Below are positions 19,681-29,290 of a stretch of 59,004 nucleotides of DNA, piece after piece (position 1 is the stretch's first letter; each line of letters begins with the position of its first letter). The stretch comes from Blastopirellula marina (GTDB lineage Bacteria > Planctomycetota > Planctomycetia > Pirellulales > Thermoguttaceae). Made by a program: the position numbers and the translations under genes. The notes under the pieces were generated by a model that was not told the origin of the DNA, made no database searches, and saw nothing but the letters and a program-made list of their open reading frames with translations. The DNA lies in the NCBI GenBank assembly GCA_020721965.1, contig DYLS01000010.1:1-59004 (forward strand), read 5' to 3'.

Positions 19681-22600
19681 CTAGCCCTGTTCGATCGTGC
19701 GATCGAAGAGCCGCCGGTTCGCGTGGAGGTAATCTTCAACGGTTTTGAGCAGGGCGGGCGGGCCATCCGAGTCCATCAGATGGCTGAGCTTAGTCAATTC
19801 GGTGGGATCGGTGGGCAGATGATTGCGGGCCGCCACACTGACCAGTCGCAGGCGGCTCTCCAGGGTCCGCAAAAAGGTGTAGCTCTCCAGCAGATACTGG
19901 GAGTCGGCTTCCTCCAATAGCCCCGCTGCTTGCAATTGCCGGAGCGCCTCCCAAGTGGAGGCTACCCGGATGGGCGGGAACTCCTCCCCGTATCGTAGTT
20001 GCAGCATTTGCACCATGAATTCGATATCCACGATGCCGCCTGGTCCGCGCTTGATGTCGAATTCCTGGGAGGCCGTCTCCTCCATCCGCCGCCGCATCTC
20101 GGCGATTTTCCCGGGAAATTCCGGCCGCCAAGGTTCGCCGAAGGCGGCCTCGTGTATCACCCGCTGCACGTGATCTCGGATGTGGGGCGAGGCGAAGACG
20201 ACGCGGGCCTTGCACAGGGCCTGGCGTTCCCAAAGGTCGGCCTGACCTTCGCGAAAATACCGGGCGAATTCGTCCAGGGGGAAGACCAAGGCGCCGCTCT
20301 TTCCGGTGGGTCGGAGCCGGGCATCGATTTGATACAATCGCCCGTGCGGCCCCAAATGCGACACCGCCCGCATGATCGACTGCGCCCATTGGCTGAAGAA
20401 ATGCTGATTCGTCGTGCTCTCTCGGCCGCGGCCGTAGCGTCCCGCCATGATCGGGCCGGTCTGGCCCTCGCCCTCGTACAGGAAAACGACATCCAGGTCG
20501 GATTGGTAGCTCATCTCTTGGCCGCCGAATTTCCCCATGGCCAGGATGATCAGCTCCGCGGCGCGATTCGAGTCCTCGCAGTCGGCCAGCGTCGGTTGGC
20601 CGTACTTTAACACCAAGCGTTCATACTCGCGTGCTGCGATCTCCGTGAGGCAGGTCTCGGCGATCTGGGTGATGACCCGCGTGATCGATTCGCAGTTCTC
20701 CTTGCCGAGGAGGTCGCGGACGCCGATCTGGAGAATCTGGTCGCTTTGGAAGGCGTGGAGGATCGGCTCGATATCCTCGGCCGATTCGCACAGGTCTTGC
20801 AGCATCCGCTCCAGGAATTCGGGCGTGGGAAGCCGGTCCAGCACCAGGCTGTCCATCAGGCTGTCGATCATGCCCGGATGACTGACCAGCAGGCTCGTCA
20901 AATACGGGCTGTACGCGCACAATCGCACGAACAGCTTGAGGGAGGGTGGATTGAAACGAAACAGCTCCCAAAGCACGCCTTTGCCGCCCAGCGAGTCGGC
21001 CACCTGACCGAGCGTCACCAGCGTGGCGTCGGGGTCGGGGGAGGCGCTCACCGCGGATAACAGGGCCGGGGCAATGGAGGCCAGAAAATGGCGGCACCGT
21101 CGCGTGGAGAGGAAGGGAATCCGCTCTTCGGAAAGCGACATGAAGTTGCGGTACGCCTGAAGGGGGTCGCGAAAGCGATAACGCGCGAAGACTTCGAGGA
21201 TCAGTTGCCGGGGCGGATCGGGATCGAGGACCAGATCGACCTCGGCCGTCGTCTCTTCATCGTCTTCAAAGGCCTCTTGAAGCAGGTGGTTGAGGATGCG
21301 GCGATTCCGCTCGGTGAATCGGCGGAAATCGGCTTGAAAGGCACGATCGGCGGACTTGGTCGCGAGGTCGGGATAGCCCATCCGGATGGCCAGCTTGCGC
21401 TGTTCTTCCGGCTGCATGGGCAGCGAGTGCGTCTGGAGATCGAACATGATCTGTAGGCGATGCTCCAGCCGGCGGAGGAAGTGGTAGCTTTGCTGCAAAT
21501 GAAAGCTCTCTTCGTGACTAAGCAGGCCGGCCTCCTCCAAGCGTGCGATGGCCTCCAGGGTGTTGCCCGTCCGCACCGCCGGGATATCGCAGCCGTGCAG
21601 CAATTGCAGAAATTGGATGGCGAATTCGATGTCCCGGATGCCGCCCCAGCCGTTTTTGACGTCTTCGGCTTCGACACCGTCGCGGAGGGCGCGGCTTTCG
21701 ATGCGACGGCGGAGCGATTTGATGCCGGAGATGTCCGCCCGGCCGAGGAACCGCCGGTAGACCCAGCTCTCCAGACGCCGCAGGAATTCAAACCCCAGCT
21801 CGAGATCCCCCGCCACCGGCCGCGCTTTGATAAAGGCCTGCCGCTCCCAGGTTCTGCCCCGTACGTCATAATAGTGCAACGCGGCAGGGACGCTGATGGC
21901 GGCCGGACCTTGATCGCCTTCCGGGCAGAGACGGCGATCCACCCGATACAGCGAGCCTAAGCCGGTCCGCTGCGTCAAAATGCGGACGATCTCTTGTACC
22001 AGACGCTGGAAAAACTCGCTATTCTCCACGCAGCGGGGGCCGGTCGTTGTCCCGTCATCTTCATAGAGGAAGATCAGGTCGATGTCGCTGGAGTAATTCA
22101 ACTCGGTCCCGCCGAGCTTCCCCATTCCCAAGATGAAGAATCCGGCGGTGCCCCCGTTCGGCAACCGCGGCCGACCGTATCGTTCCACGCATTTGATCCA
22201 CGCCGCCCGCGACGCCGCCTCCAGAACGGCGTCGGCCACGTAGGAGATTTGCTGGGCCACGGTCAGCACGCTTTGATTGCAGACGAAGTCCCCGTAGGCG
22301 ATCCGCAGCATTTGCCGCTGCTTGAATCGCCGCAAGGCGTTGAGCACCTCATGATCGTGACGCAGTGCCGAGACCTCGTAGGAGATTTCGTCGACCAACT
22401 CTTCCCGGGTCAGCGGTTCTCCTTGCGACACGTGCAAATAGTCGTAACTTTCCGGATCGCGAACCAGGATGTCGCTGAGGTACTGGCTGGCGGCGAAAAT
22501 CTGGAGCAGCGAACCGAGTGCCGCCGGCTCACGCTCGAAGAAAGCGGCCAGGGATAACGGACTGCGGGCCGCCGCGAAGTAACGCTCGAGGTTGTTCAGC

Positions 22601-22842
22601 GCCATGTCGGGATCGGCGAGCAACGGTAACGCGGCCTGCAATTGCTGACTCAGCGTGTCGGCCAAGTCCGGCGTCATGCCTTGCGACAAGATCTGCGAAA
22701 GATTGGCCTCGGCTCGCTCCGGGTCCTGGACCCGGCAAGCGGTGACCCATTTCACGGCGGTCCGGAAAGAATCTTCGGAACAACGAATTGCGGGAGGTTC
22801 CATGGCCAGGCCGTTACGTCGCAAGGGCAAAAACCGCGGCAT
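19681..22842 (-). CDS. glnE: Bifunctional glutamine synthetase adenylyltransferase/deadenylase
   Basis: A 1053-aa protein with two nucleotidyltransferase halves, as in GlnE: the first core is at about 239-262 (GMGKLGGTELNYSSDIDLIF), the second has AMGKFGGQEMSYQSDLDVVF. Each has the G-S/D-x-D-x-D metal motif and is followed by a GlnD-type helical domain. The N-terminal half removes AMP from glutamine synthetase and the C-terminal half adds it, so nitrogen assimilation follows the glutamine level. glnA and glnB are not in the window. The ATG at 22842 and an in-frame ATG at 22803 (MEPPAIRC) are both possible; neither has a clear ribosome-binding site. The 424-bp gap up to csrA shows no gene. Confidence 0.95.
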   Translation of the reverse strand: MPRFLPLRRNGLAMEPPAIRCSEDSFRTAVKWVTACRVQDPERAEANLSQILSQGMTPDLADTLSQQLQAALPLLADPDMALNNLERYFAAARSPLSLAAFFEREPAALGSLLQIFAASQYLSDILVRDPESYDYLHVSQGEPLTREELVDEISYEVSALRHDHEVLNALRRFKQRQMLRIAYGDFVCNQSVLTVAQQISYVADAVLEAASRAAWIKCVERYGRPRLPNGGTAGFFILGMGKLGGTELNYSSDIDLIFLYEDDGTTTGPRCVENSEFFQRLVQEIVRILTQRTGLGSLYRVDRRLCPEGDQGPAAISVPAALHYYDVRGRTWERQAFIKARPVAGDLELGFEFLRRLESWVYRRFLGRADISGIKSLRRRIESRALRDGVEAEDVKNGWGGIRDIEFAIQFLQLLHGCDIPAVRTGNTLEAIARLEEAGLLSHEESFHLQQSYHFLRRLEHRLQIMFDLQTHSLPMQPEEQRKLAIRMGYPDLATKSADRAFQADFRRFTERNRRILNHLLQEAFEDDEETTAEVDLVLDPDPPRQLILEVFARYRFRDPLQAYRNFMSLSEERIPFLSTRRCRHFLASIAPALLSAVSASPDPDATLVTLGQVADSLGGKGVLWELFRFNPPSLKLFVRLCAYSPYLTSLLVSHPGMIDSLMDSLVLDRLPTPEFLERMLQDLCESAEDIEPILHAFQSDQILQIGVRDLLGKENCESITRVITQIAETCLTEIAAREYERLVLKYGQPTLADCEDSNRAAELIILAMGKFGGQEMSYQSDLDVVFLYEGEGQTGPIMAGRYGRGRESTTNQHFFSQWAQSIMRAVSHLGPHGRLYQIDARLRPTGKSGALVFPLDEFARYFREGQADLWERQALCKARVVFASPHIRDHVQRVIHEAAFGEPWRPEFPGKIAEMRRRMEETASQEFDIKRGPGGIVDIEFMVQMLQLRYGEEFPPIRVASTWEALRQLQAAGLLEEADSQYLLESYTFLRTLESRLRLVSVAARNHLPTDPTELTKLSHLMDSDGPPALLKTVEDYLHANRRLFDRTIEQG

Positions 22843-23266
22843 CGGATGCCGGGGCGGGAGAACCAGCTACATCTCTAGCAAGGGGACGTCGCCTCCTACC
22901 CCTTGATACTCATTGTGGATTGCGACCGGGGACCAGGCAACCATGAGCGAGCTGCCACCGCGGTATTCCAAACCGGAGATTGCCGATCCGGGCCGCATTC
23001 GGAAGGCATCGAAAAAAGTGACAAGGCCGACAGGATGGAAACGCGGGAGAATCGCGAGGCTGCTGCAAACTCGGGAGGCTGGAGTGACTCGGCTTTTACG
23101 CAGCTCGCCTCCGCCACGGAATGCCGACCGGCGGCACGGCGATTTCCGGGTAAAACGAGGTAATCCAAAGCCTGGAAGAGCGGTCGCGGAAGGAATCGCT
23201 TAGGGGGGGCCGACTTCTCGGGGAGGGAAACCATCTATCCGGTAGCCACGATGCCCGACGCGCGTT

Positions 23267-23482
23267 TCAGGATTGCGCGTCTTGGCCAGCCGGCTGATGC
23301 TCGTCCTCGGATTCCAGGGCCTTCGCGTGGATCGCTTCGAAAACCTCTCTTCGATGGACCGGCACGTCCTTCGGTGCCGTGATCCCGAGGCGGACCTTGT
23401 CACCTCGGATGTCAACGATCACAATGGTGATTTCGTCGTTGATCACGATACTCTCGTTCTTCTTTCGAGCCAGAACTAGCAT
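23267..23482 (-). CDS. csrA: Carbon storage regulator CsrA (RsmA)
   Basis: A 71-aa RNA-binding protein. The CsrA core is complete: [18 protein letters not shown], then [19 protein letters not shown] with the RNA-contacting VHR. CsrA dimers bind GGA motifs in mRNA leaders and change translation or stability. The C-terminal 15 or so residues are polar and not part of the fold. No flagellar genes or fliW are adjacent, which is the most usual context; here csrA stands alone between glnE and the complex I genes. Confidence 0.95.
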   Translation of the reverse strand: MLVLARKKNESIVINDEITIVIVDIRGDKVRLGITAPKDVPVHRREVFEAIHAKALESEDEHQPAGQDAQS

Positions 23483-24121
23483 CCTTGAATCCTTTTGCAG
23501 AACATGGCCGCGCTACGAGTGACACGCTTGTGGCGCAGGGAACAAGCGCGCGACAACAATTCTCTATTTCACCATACTTGCCTAAAGTCAATTCGTCAAG
23601 TAAAATCCGCCATTCTTGCGCGCCGATAGTCTAGCTAATTTGGGGGGGCTACTTTTCTGCTGAAACGGCCGAGGTAACTCGCGGCGGGGTTTCTCAAAGC
23701 TGGCGATGCCATCGTCGCTTGCACTGAAATCAGTGCCACCATGTGGAACAACAGGGGCAGGCCGCACTCCCTCGCCCCTATCGCACTCCCGTTGCAACTG
23801 GCCCTTTCCGGCAGTTATGCCGCGCACCCTATTTCACTACTATAACTATACGCATTTTCAGCCCTGTGTCAAGAATGCGACACTTTTCCCGGTTCACGTT
23901 ATGATCGGCAGACAGCAGATTCGCAGATTCGCAAATGGCGAGAGGGCCGTCCTTCCCGGCATGGTCCGAGTCATTATGGTTCCCGGCAAAGCTGTGTCGT
24001 TCCAAAGCTGTATCGTTCGATGGTGCGGACTATCATCCGTATGCTTCGCGGGGTGGGTTCCAAGATAGCGTTCCGAACCGCTTCGTTCGATCGGGCCGCA
24101 CGGCAGCACAAATCGGTTGCG
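23483..24121. other. Non-coding gap between csrA and nuoI
   Basis: I see no gene here. There is a short inverted repeat TGTC-AAGAATGC-GACA near 23868-23883, and a local duplication of AAAGCTGTRTCGTTC near 23990-24020. Frames that are open in this stretch look random in composition. Confidence 0.6.
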
Positions 24122-24149
24122 TTGTCCCTCCGCCCTGGGCGTTTATAAT
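24122..24149 (+). promoter_or_regulatory. Likely promoter of nuoI
   Basis: TTGTCC (-35, four of six) is followed after 16 bp by a perfect TATAAT (-10 at 24144-24149). It would give a leader of about 230 nt before nuoI. Confidence 0.55.
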
Positions 24150-24383
24150 AGTTGTGTCCGTAACGGGGTTGGCCCAGGAAATATGCATACCCCTTGCGGC
24201 TAGGAGATCGAGTTCGCTTGGAAATTGTGTTCAGCATCCCGGGGGTGGCAAAGCCCCAGGGCGGTTATTTCGAGTCTCGAGCGGCGGGCAACGGCCGTAC
24301 CCGCTCCCAAGGGCATCTTTGCCGCGGCCGTAACATTCGTTGAGGCATCACAAGGCCATCATGGCCCGGTTCGGAGGAGTTCC

Positions 24384-24941
24384 ATGAGTGCTCTCGCCAA
24401 TGCGACACAAGGCTTCCTTGGGTGGTGGCGCAACATCTATTTTGCGGTCGCCACCACGGTGGAGGCCCTGGCAGTGACATTGCGGACTTGGGTCGCGACC
24501 TACAGCCCGCGGCGAGGGGCCTTCACCCATGCGTATGAGTACCCGGAAAAACCGGCAGTCGTTGCTCCACGCTACCGCGGCTTTCACCGATTCGATTTGA
24601 CGTCCTGTATCGGTTGCGATCGCTGTGCCCGGGATTGCCCCGTGGATTGCATTTACATCACCAAAGAGCGCGTGTCCGGCCGGAAGGGTTTTCGGGTCAT
24701 GTCGTTCGTGATTGATTATACCAAGTGCATGTTTTGCTCGTACTGCACGGAGAATTGTCCATCGGATTGCATTTTTATGGGATCTACCTACGATTTGAGC
24801 TGCTACTCTCGGGACGGCTGCGTGGTTGATTTCGCAAGGCTGCCCCTGGAAGTGGCTTGGGGAAGGAACACGCTGAACCCGACGGCTGTCGCCCTCTCCA
24901 AGGCTGTCACGGAGCCGGTGGATGAAGGGCCTGGGGCGTGA
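24384..24941 (+). CDS. nuoI: NADH-quinone oxidoreductase subunit I
   Basis: A 185-aa subunit of the peripheral arm of complex I carrying two 4Fe-4S clusters (N6a, N6b) on the electron path to quinone. Two full ferredoxin motifs are present: CIGCDRCARDCPVDC and CMFCSYCTENCPSDC, each with the CxxCxxCxxxCP pattern. The start is the ATG at 24384 with GGAGG about 6 nt before it; the frame is open upstream but not conserved. In most nuo operons nuoI lies between nuoH and nuoJ. Here it is more than 1 kb ahead of nuoA with its own promoter, and nuoH is directly followed by nuoJ. Confidence 0.95.
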   Translation: MSALANATQGFLGWWRNIYFAVATTVEALAVTLRTWVATYSPRRGAFTHAYEYPEKPAVVAPRYRGFHRFDLTSCIGCDRCARDCPVDCIYITKERVSGRKGFRVMSFVIDYTKCMFCSYCTENCPSDCIFMGSTYDLSCYSRDGCVVDFARLPLEVAWGRNTLNPTAVALSKAVTEPVDEGPGA

Positions 24942-25040
24942 CGAACGGGTTGGCGGGCTGGGCTGGGGCCACTTCCGCTTTGCGTGGCCGGCCGTGGATG
25001 CGAACTGCAAGGGCGCCTGATTATCTCGATCTGGATTTCG

Positions 25041-25481
25041 ATGAACCACGAAGATTCCGTGCTCAATGAGGGTACGTGGTTTTCCCTGCGTCAGGCCAAT
25101 GCGGCCTTGGCGGAGGTCCGGCCCATCGCTGAGCGGATGGCCGCCTTGGCCGAGGACGTTTGGGCGCGAAGGGAGCGTTTGGCGGCCCTCGACCGCGGCG
25201 CTCGCGAGCGGCATCCGCTATATCGGGAAGAGATCACCGCCATGGAGCAGTCGCTGGAAAGCGACATGCGGCAACTGCAAGAGTACGTCCGCCAAATCGT
25301 GGAGCTGGGCGCGGAAGTCAAGGGCCTTCGCGAAGGCATCCTCGATTTCCCCGGACGATTGGAGGGACGGCCCATTTGGCTCTGTTGGCGATTGGGTGAG
25401 CCGGAAATCTTATATTGGCACGAGTGGGACGCCGGGTTTGCAGGGCGGCGCTCGGTCGCGGAATTGCCCGACATGGACTAG
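25041..25481 (+). CDS. DUF2203 family protein
   Basis: A 146-aa soluble protein. The family features are clear: FSLRQANAALAEVRPI near the start, a long helical middle, then GILDFPGRLEGRPIWLCWRL and YWHEWDAGFAGRR. No biochemical function is known to me for DUF2203. It follows nuoI by 99 bp on the same strand and may share its transcript, but the family also occurs away from complex I, so a respiratory role is only a guess. I prefer the ATG at 25041 to the ORF start further upstream because conservation begins there. Confidence 0.8.
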   Translation: MNHEDSVLNEGTWFSLRQANAALAEVRPIAERMAALAEDVWARRERLAALDRGARERHPLYREEITAMEQSLESDMRQLQEYVRQIVELGAEVKGLREGILDFPGRLEGRPIWLCWRLGEPEILYWHEWDAGFAGRRSVAELPDMD

Positions 25482-25558
25482 CCCCTCGTCGGCGGCCCCC
25501 GCGCCTGGGCCGAACTGGCAAACGCTTTGGAAAGCATCACGTTTTGTTGGTTTCTCCA

Positions 25559-25578
25559 CCTCGGGCTGACGCCCGAGG
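25559..25578. repeat. Hairpin repeat C6 (CCTCGGGC-TGAC-GCCCGAGG)
   Basis: Identical to the hairpin at 18712-18731, and again followed by CT(C)(R)TRCGCTGCCGCGTC, so the repeat unit is longer than the stem. Confidence 0.85.
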
Positions 25579-25714
25579 CTCATACGCTGCCGCGTCTTTC
25601 AGCCGCGTTGCGTGCCCCATGACCACTATCGTTCGCCGGTTACCTCGTGCTCGCAGATCGCTCTTCGTTTACGTGGTCGTCGCAGGGTACCTTACAGTCA
25701 CTTCGTAAAGCAAT

Positions 25715-25857
25715 CCACGAAGGGCACCAAGGGACACTAAGAGAGGGGCATCAAGAACCAAGAGCAAGAGAAATCCCTCGTGCAACTTCGCCTCCTCACC
25801 TTTCATGCCTCTTCGCGTCGGTAGCCTTCGTGGTCCTTCGTGTTCTTCGTGGATTCA
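25715..25857. repeat. Dispersed repeat family D, copy D1
   Basis: The left arm has CCACGAAGGGCACCAAGGG and the right arm has CCTTCGTGTTCTTCGTGG, in inverse orientation, about 100 bp apart. Related copies flank the TPR gene (53239-53290, 56443-56508). The rest of the 648-bp gap between DUF2203 and nuoA shows no gene. Confidence 0.7.
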
Positions 25858-26040
25858 ATCGTTTCCGTCTGGGTGATGGCCAGGGGTGGCTTGGGGAAGT
25901 GTCGCGGCGTGGGGACGGCAACAGCTTGCGTTTGCCTTGAGCGATCGGCGGGGGCGAGCAGGGCCCTGTTGCCCCACGGCTCGTGAAAAGACCACGTTCT
26001 CCGCATGGTATCACCCGGCAACGGTTGCTGCGTCGCAGAC

Positions 26041-26068
26041 TTGTATCCTCGCCCGTGTTGCTTACAAT
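26041..26068 (+). promoter_or_regulatory. Possible promoter of the nuoA operon
   Basis: TACAAT (26063-26068) fits a -10 box; TTGTAT 16 bp upstream is a poor -35 match. It lies about 60 bp before nuoA. Confidence 0.35.
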
Positions 26069-26129
26069 GAAGCATTTCTAGACGGCATTCGGAAAACCCC
26101 ATAATCCGCGCGTGGAGTCGACGGCTGGC

Positions 26130-26846
26130 ATGTCACCGGTCTTGGTGGTTGGATACCTTCTTTTGTTTTTTGGCGCGGCCGTAGCCGTTGTGCTAGGGGG
26201 GTTGTTGATTGGGCGATTGCTCCGCCCACACAATCCCACACCGGTCAAGGGCGACATCTACGAGTGCGGCGAGCCCGCGCTGGGCACGGCGGACGTGCAA
26301 TTCGATCTCCGCTATTACGTCGTGGCGCTGGTGTTTTTGGTTTTCGACGTGGAAGTGGCGTTTTTCTTTCCCTGGGCTGTGGTCTTTGGCAAGGCTATGC
26401 AGCTTGCCGATCCGCGGTTGCCGGAGGAATCGCAGGTGATGCGACTCCAGGAGCTGGGCTTGATTGCCCCGGACTGGCAAGCGGCATCCGTGCCGACGAT
26501 GCCCAAGCCGGAGGATAAGTTGCCGAAGCCGGGGAGCAGTCCGTTCCAAACGCGCGAAGCCATTGGCGAGGGGCCTTTGGCAGCGGGAGGGAGCGAAAGC
26601 GGTTCGCCGGACGTGCCAAGGGTGGCCGTTGAGATCCCAGGGCCTCGGCTGGAAGTGGAGGGGCTGGGGCCGGGCGGGCAAGTCCAAGCCTTCGGGAAAC
26701 GGCTGGCCAGGCTGGCCATCATCGACATCGCCTTGTTTTTCGGAATCCTGATGGTGGGGTTCGCGTATGTGTGGTATCGGGGCGATTTGAATTGGATTCG
26801 CACGCCGCCGCGCGGTGAAAGCGGGTCGCAGGGCATGAAACGGTAG
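26130..26846 (+). CDS. nuoA: NADH-quinone oxidoreductase subunit A with a long inserted loop
   Basis: A 238-aa protein, about twice the usual NuoA length. The family core is present: first helix near residues 5-28, the conserved YECGEPALGTADVQFDLRYY, second helix VVALVFLVFDVEVAFFFPW, and a last helix IDIALFFGILMVGFAYVWYR. Between the second and third helices is an insert of about 110 mostly polar, Pro/Gly/Glu-rich residues (roughly 100-205) that normal NuoA does not have. NuoA surrounds the quinone channel entrance together with NuoH and NuoJ. A GTG at 26112 could add six residues. nuoC, not nuoB, follows. Confidence 0.9.
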   Translation: MSPVLVVGYLLLFFGAAVAVVLGGLLIGRLLRPHNPTPVKGDIYECGEPALGTADVQFDLRYYVVALVFLVFDVEVAFFFPWAVVFGKAMQLADPRLPEESQVMRLQELGLIAPDWQAASVPTMPKPEDKLPKPGSSPFQTREAIGEGPLAAGGSESGSPDVPRVAVEIPGPRLEVEGLGPGGQVQAFGKRLARLAIIDIALFFGILMVGFAYVWYRGDLNWIRTPPRGESGSQGMKR

Positions 26847-26945
26847 CGAGTGGGCTTTAACGGGAAGGATTTGGCAGAAGGCTTTGGCGGATCGATTCGG
26901 GGGTGCTCGGGGGAAGCGGCTTTTCAAGCGGGAGCGGGAGGAATC

Positions 26946-27476
26946 GTGGAAATCGCTGGGGTTGCGGAACGGTTGAAGGCCCGATTGGGCGGCCTCGTGG
27001 AGGGTCTCCAGTCGCCGGGAGGGGATCAGGCGATTGTGGTGGCGGCCGATGCGCTGCCCGAGGCCTGTCGTTTGCTCCGCGACGACCCCGACCTCCGTTT
27101 TGAAATGCTGAATTGCATTACGGCGGTGGATTACCTGCAAACCGATCCGAAAAAGGTCGCCAAGACGCCCTGGCAACCGCATCTCGAACTTTTGTATCAC
27201 CTGTCGAGCTTGACGCACCGTACCCGACTGGTGCTGAAGGTGATGCTGCCGCGCTGGCAAGACGACGTTCCGGGCCGGTTGCCGCGAGTGCCCAGCGTGA
27301 GCGGGGTTTGGCGGGCCGCGGAGTGGCATGAGCGGGAGGTGTACGATCTGTCGGGGGTGGAGTTCTTCGGCCATCCCGACTTGCGGCGAATTTTGTGCCC
27401 GGAGGATTGGGACGGGCATCCCTTGCGGAAGGACTATCAGATGCCGAAGGAATATCACGGGATTCGTGTCCGGTAA
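26946..27476 (+). CDS. nuoC: NADH-quinone oxidoreductase subunit C
   Basis: A 176-aa 30-kDa-type subunit. The family signature is at the end: WHEREVYDLSGVEFFGHPDL, then RRILCPEDWDGHPLRKDY. The GTG at 26946 follows GGGAGGA closely, so I place the start there; the longer open frame from 26850 has no conserved sequence. NuoC supports the NuoD/NuoB junction in the peripheral arm. In the usual operon nuoB stands between nuoA and nuoC; the gap here is only 99 bp and contains no such gene. Confidence 0.92.
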   Translation: MEIAGVAERLKARLGGLVEGLQSPGGDQAIVVAADALPEACRLLRDDPDLRFEMLNCITAVDYLQTDPKKVAKTPWQPHLELLYHLSSLTHRTRLVLKVMLPRWQDDVPGRLPRVPSVSGVWRAAEWHEREVYDLSGVEFFGHPDLRRILCPEDWDGHPLRKDYQMPKEYHGIRVR

Positions 27477-27550
27477 CGCGATCCGCCCGTGTGGGGGCAT
27501 CCCTTGCGGCGAAGGACGGGCCGGTTCCACGTAGTGAGCGGCGAGAGACC

Positions 27551-28753
27551 ATGTCGGAAGATCGAGAATCCCTCGCAACGGCGGGGGAAGTGCGGACGGA
27601 AGAACTGCTGATCAACATGGGTCCGCAGCACCCCAGCACGCACGGCGTGTTGCGCGTGGTTTTGCGGACCGATGGCGAGTTGGTGCTGGATGCCGTGCCG
27701 CACATCGGGTATTTGCATCGCTGCGCCGAGAAAATCGGCGAGAAGGTGGCCGCTCGGCAATGGATTCCCTATACCGACCGGATGGATTACCTGGCCGGGA
27801 TGAATATGAACCTCGGCTGGTCGCTGACGGTGGAGAGGCTGCTGGGCCTGGAGGTGATGGAGAAGGCCCGGCACCTCCGCGTGTTGATCGCCGAGTTGGG
27901 GCGGATCGCCAGCCACTTGGTGGCGGCGGGGACGTACGGCCTGGACCTGGGCAGCTTCACGCCCTTCATGTACTGCTTTCGGGAGCGGGAAAGGATCCTG
28001 AATCTATTCGAGGCCGTCTGCGGCGCGCGGCTGACGTACAGTTACATCACGATTGGCGGCCTGATGGCGGACCTGCCGCCGGGATGGCTGGAGCAATGCG
28101 AGGCCTTTCTCGATCAATTCGTCCCGGTGATCGACGACCTGCACGATCTGCTTTCCACGAACGCCATTTTCATCAAGCGGACGGCGGGCGTGGGGGTGCT
28201 TTCTCGGGAAGATGCGTTGGATTACGGCTGCACCGGCCCGGTCCTGCGGGGGAGCGGCGTGAATTGGGACCTCCGCCGCGATGGCGACCCGTTTTATACT
28301 CGAATGTACGAGGGCTACCAGTTCGACGTGGTGGTGTGCCGGGACGGAGCATACCCGCAGAACCCGCCCTGTCCCCGTGTGCCGCGGGAGGCCGTGCTGG
28401 GAGATTGCTGGCATCGCTTTTTCGTCCGCATGGTGGAAGTGGCCCAATCCATCCGCTTGGTGCGCCAAGCGATGCAACGGTATCGGCAGGCGGAGGGCGA
28501 CATCGGGCGGCCCATCAAGTTGACCGACAAGCTCCCGCCAGGGGAGGTCTATTTGGAGACCGAGTGCCCCAAGGGCCAAATGGGCTTTCTGGTCGTCGGT
28601 CAGGGCGAGGCGGTGCCTTGGCGTGCCCGCGCAAGAAGTAGCAGTTTTTGCAATTTGTCGGCGCTGCGGCATCTCTGTCGCAACTGCCTGATCGCCGACG
28701 TTCCCGCCATCGTCGGCTCCCTGGATATCGTGCTGGGAGAGGTGGACCGTTGA
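27551..28753 (+). CDS. nuoD: NADH-quinone oxidoreductase subunit D
   Basis: A 400-aa 49-kDa-type subunit forming the quinone pocket with NuoB. Conserved parts: GPQHPSTHGVLR (quinone-site His), GYLHRCAEKI (quinone-site Tyr), YTDRMDYLAGMNMNLGW and the C-terminal DIVLGEVDR. Start ATG at 27551 follows GAGAG; a longer open frame upstream overlaps nuoC and is not conserved. It lies 74 bp after nuoC. It is not fused to NuoC as in E. coli. Confidence 0.96.
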   Translation: MSEDRESLATAGEVRTEELLINMGPQHPSTHGVLRVVLRTDGELVLDAVPHIGYLHRCAEKIGEKVAARQWIPYTDRMDYLAGMNMNLGWSLTVERLLGLEVMEKARHLRVLIAELGRIASHLVAAGTYGLDLGSFTPFMYCFRERERILNLFEAVCGARLTYSYITIGGLMADLPPGWLEQCEAFLDQFVPVIDDLHDLLSTNAIFIKRTAGVGVLSREDALDYGCTGPVLRGSGVNWDLRRDGDPFYTRMYEGYQFDVVVCRDGAYPQNPPCPRVPREAVLGDCWHRFFVRMVEVAQSIRLVRQAMQRYRQAEGDIGRPIKLTDKLPPGEVYLETECPKGQMGFLVVGQGEAVPWRARARSSSFCNLSALRHLCRNCLIADVPAIVGSLDIVLGEVDR

Positions 28754-28775
28754 CCTCGGCCGCATCGGCTAGCAG

Positions 28776-29060
28776 GAGCAATGCTTACAAGAGCAACGCT
28801 ACAAAGAGCAATGTTAAAAAGGGCAACGCAAAAAGGGCAAGGCTAAAAAGAGTGAAGCAAAAAAGAGAAAAAGCAAAGCTGAAAGGGGCGGGGATAAAGG
28901 GGGCAGCGATAAAAGGATCGCAGTTCAAGGGGCAAGGTTCAAGGGAGCGGGGTTCAACGGAGCAACGATAAAAAGGGCGTAATTCAAGCGAGCAAGGATA
29001 ACAAGAACGGGAATAAAGGGATCGCGGCAATAAGAGGCGAGGTCAAAGGGAGCGAGGGCA
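28776..29060 (+). repeat. Degenerate tandem array, 15-bp period, between nuoD and nuoH
   Basis: About 19 purine-rich units such as GAGCAATGCTTACAA, GAGCAACGCTACAAA, GAGCAATGTTAAAAA and GGGCAAGGCTAAAAA; nearly all are 14-15 bp and 19 x 15 equals the full 285 bp. It occupies the centre of the 537-bp gap inside the nuo operon. The remaining part (29061-29290) shows no gene and continues in a purine-rich, less regular way. Confidence 0.9.
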
Positions 29061-29290
29061 TCTGCGAGGCCGGGGCGGCAAAGCCCGCGAAAACGGAAGT
29101 GAAAGCGGAGATTAAAGAGCAAAGAGCCAAGAGCAGGGATCAAAGAGCGGAGAGCAAAGAGAGCGGGGAAAGCGGCAATCGCCGTTGCTCGAAGTCCAGG
29201 GAGCAGCGGCAGCGGCCCAGCCCGGTGGATAAGGGGCGAGCCGAGGCTCTGTGCCGGTTGACCCCGCATAGTAGATGAACCCCAAGTAGC

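Noticed and set aside
22896-23234. Overlapping frames on both strands between glnE and csrA
   Set aside because: Short, low-complexity, no ribosome-binding site, and several exist in conflicting frames.
23706-24068. A 120-codon plus-strand frame in the csrA-nuoI gap
   Set aside because: No ribosome-binding site, composition unlike the neighbours and no recognisable motif; it looks like a chance frame.
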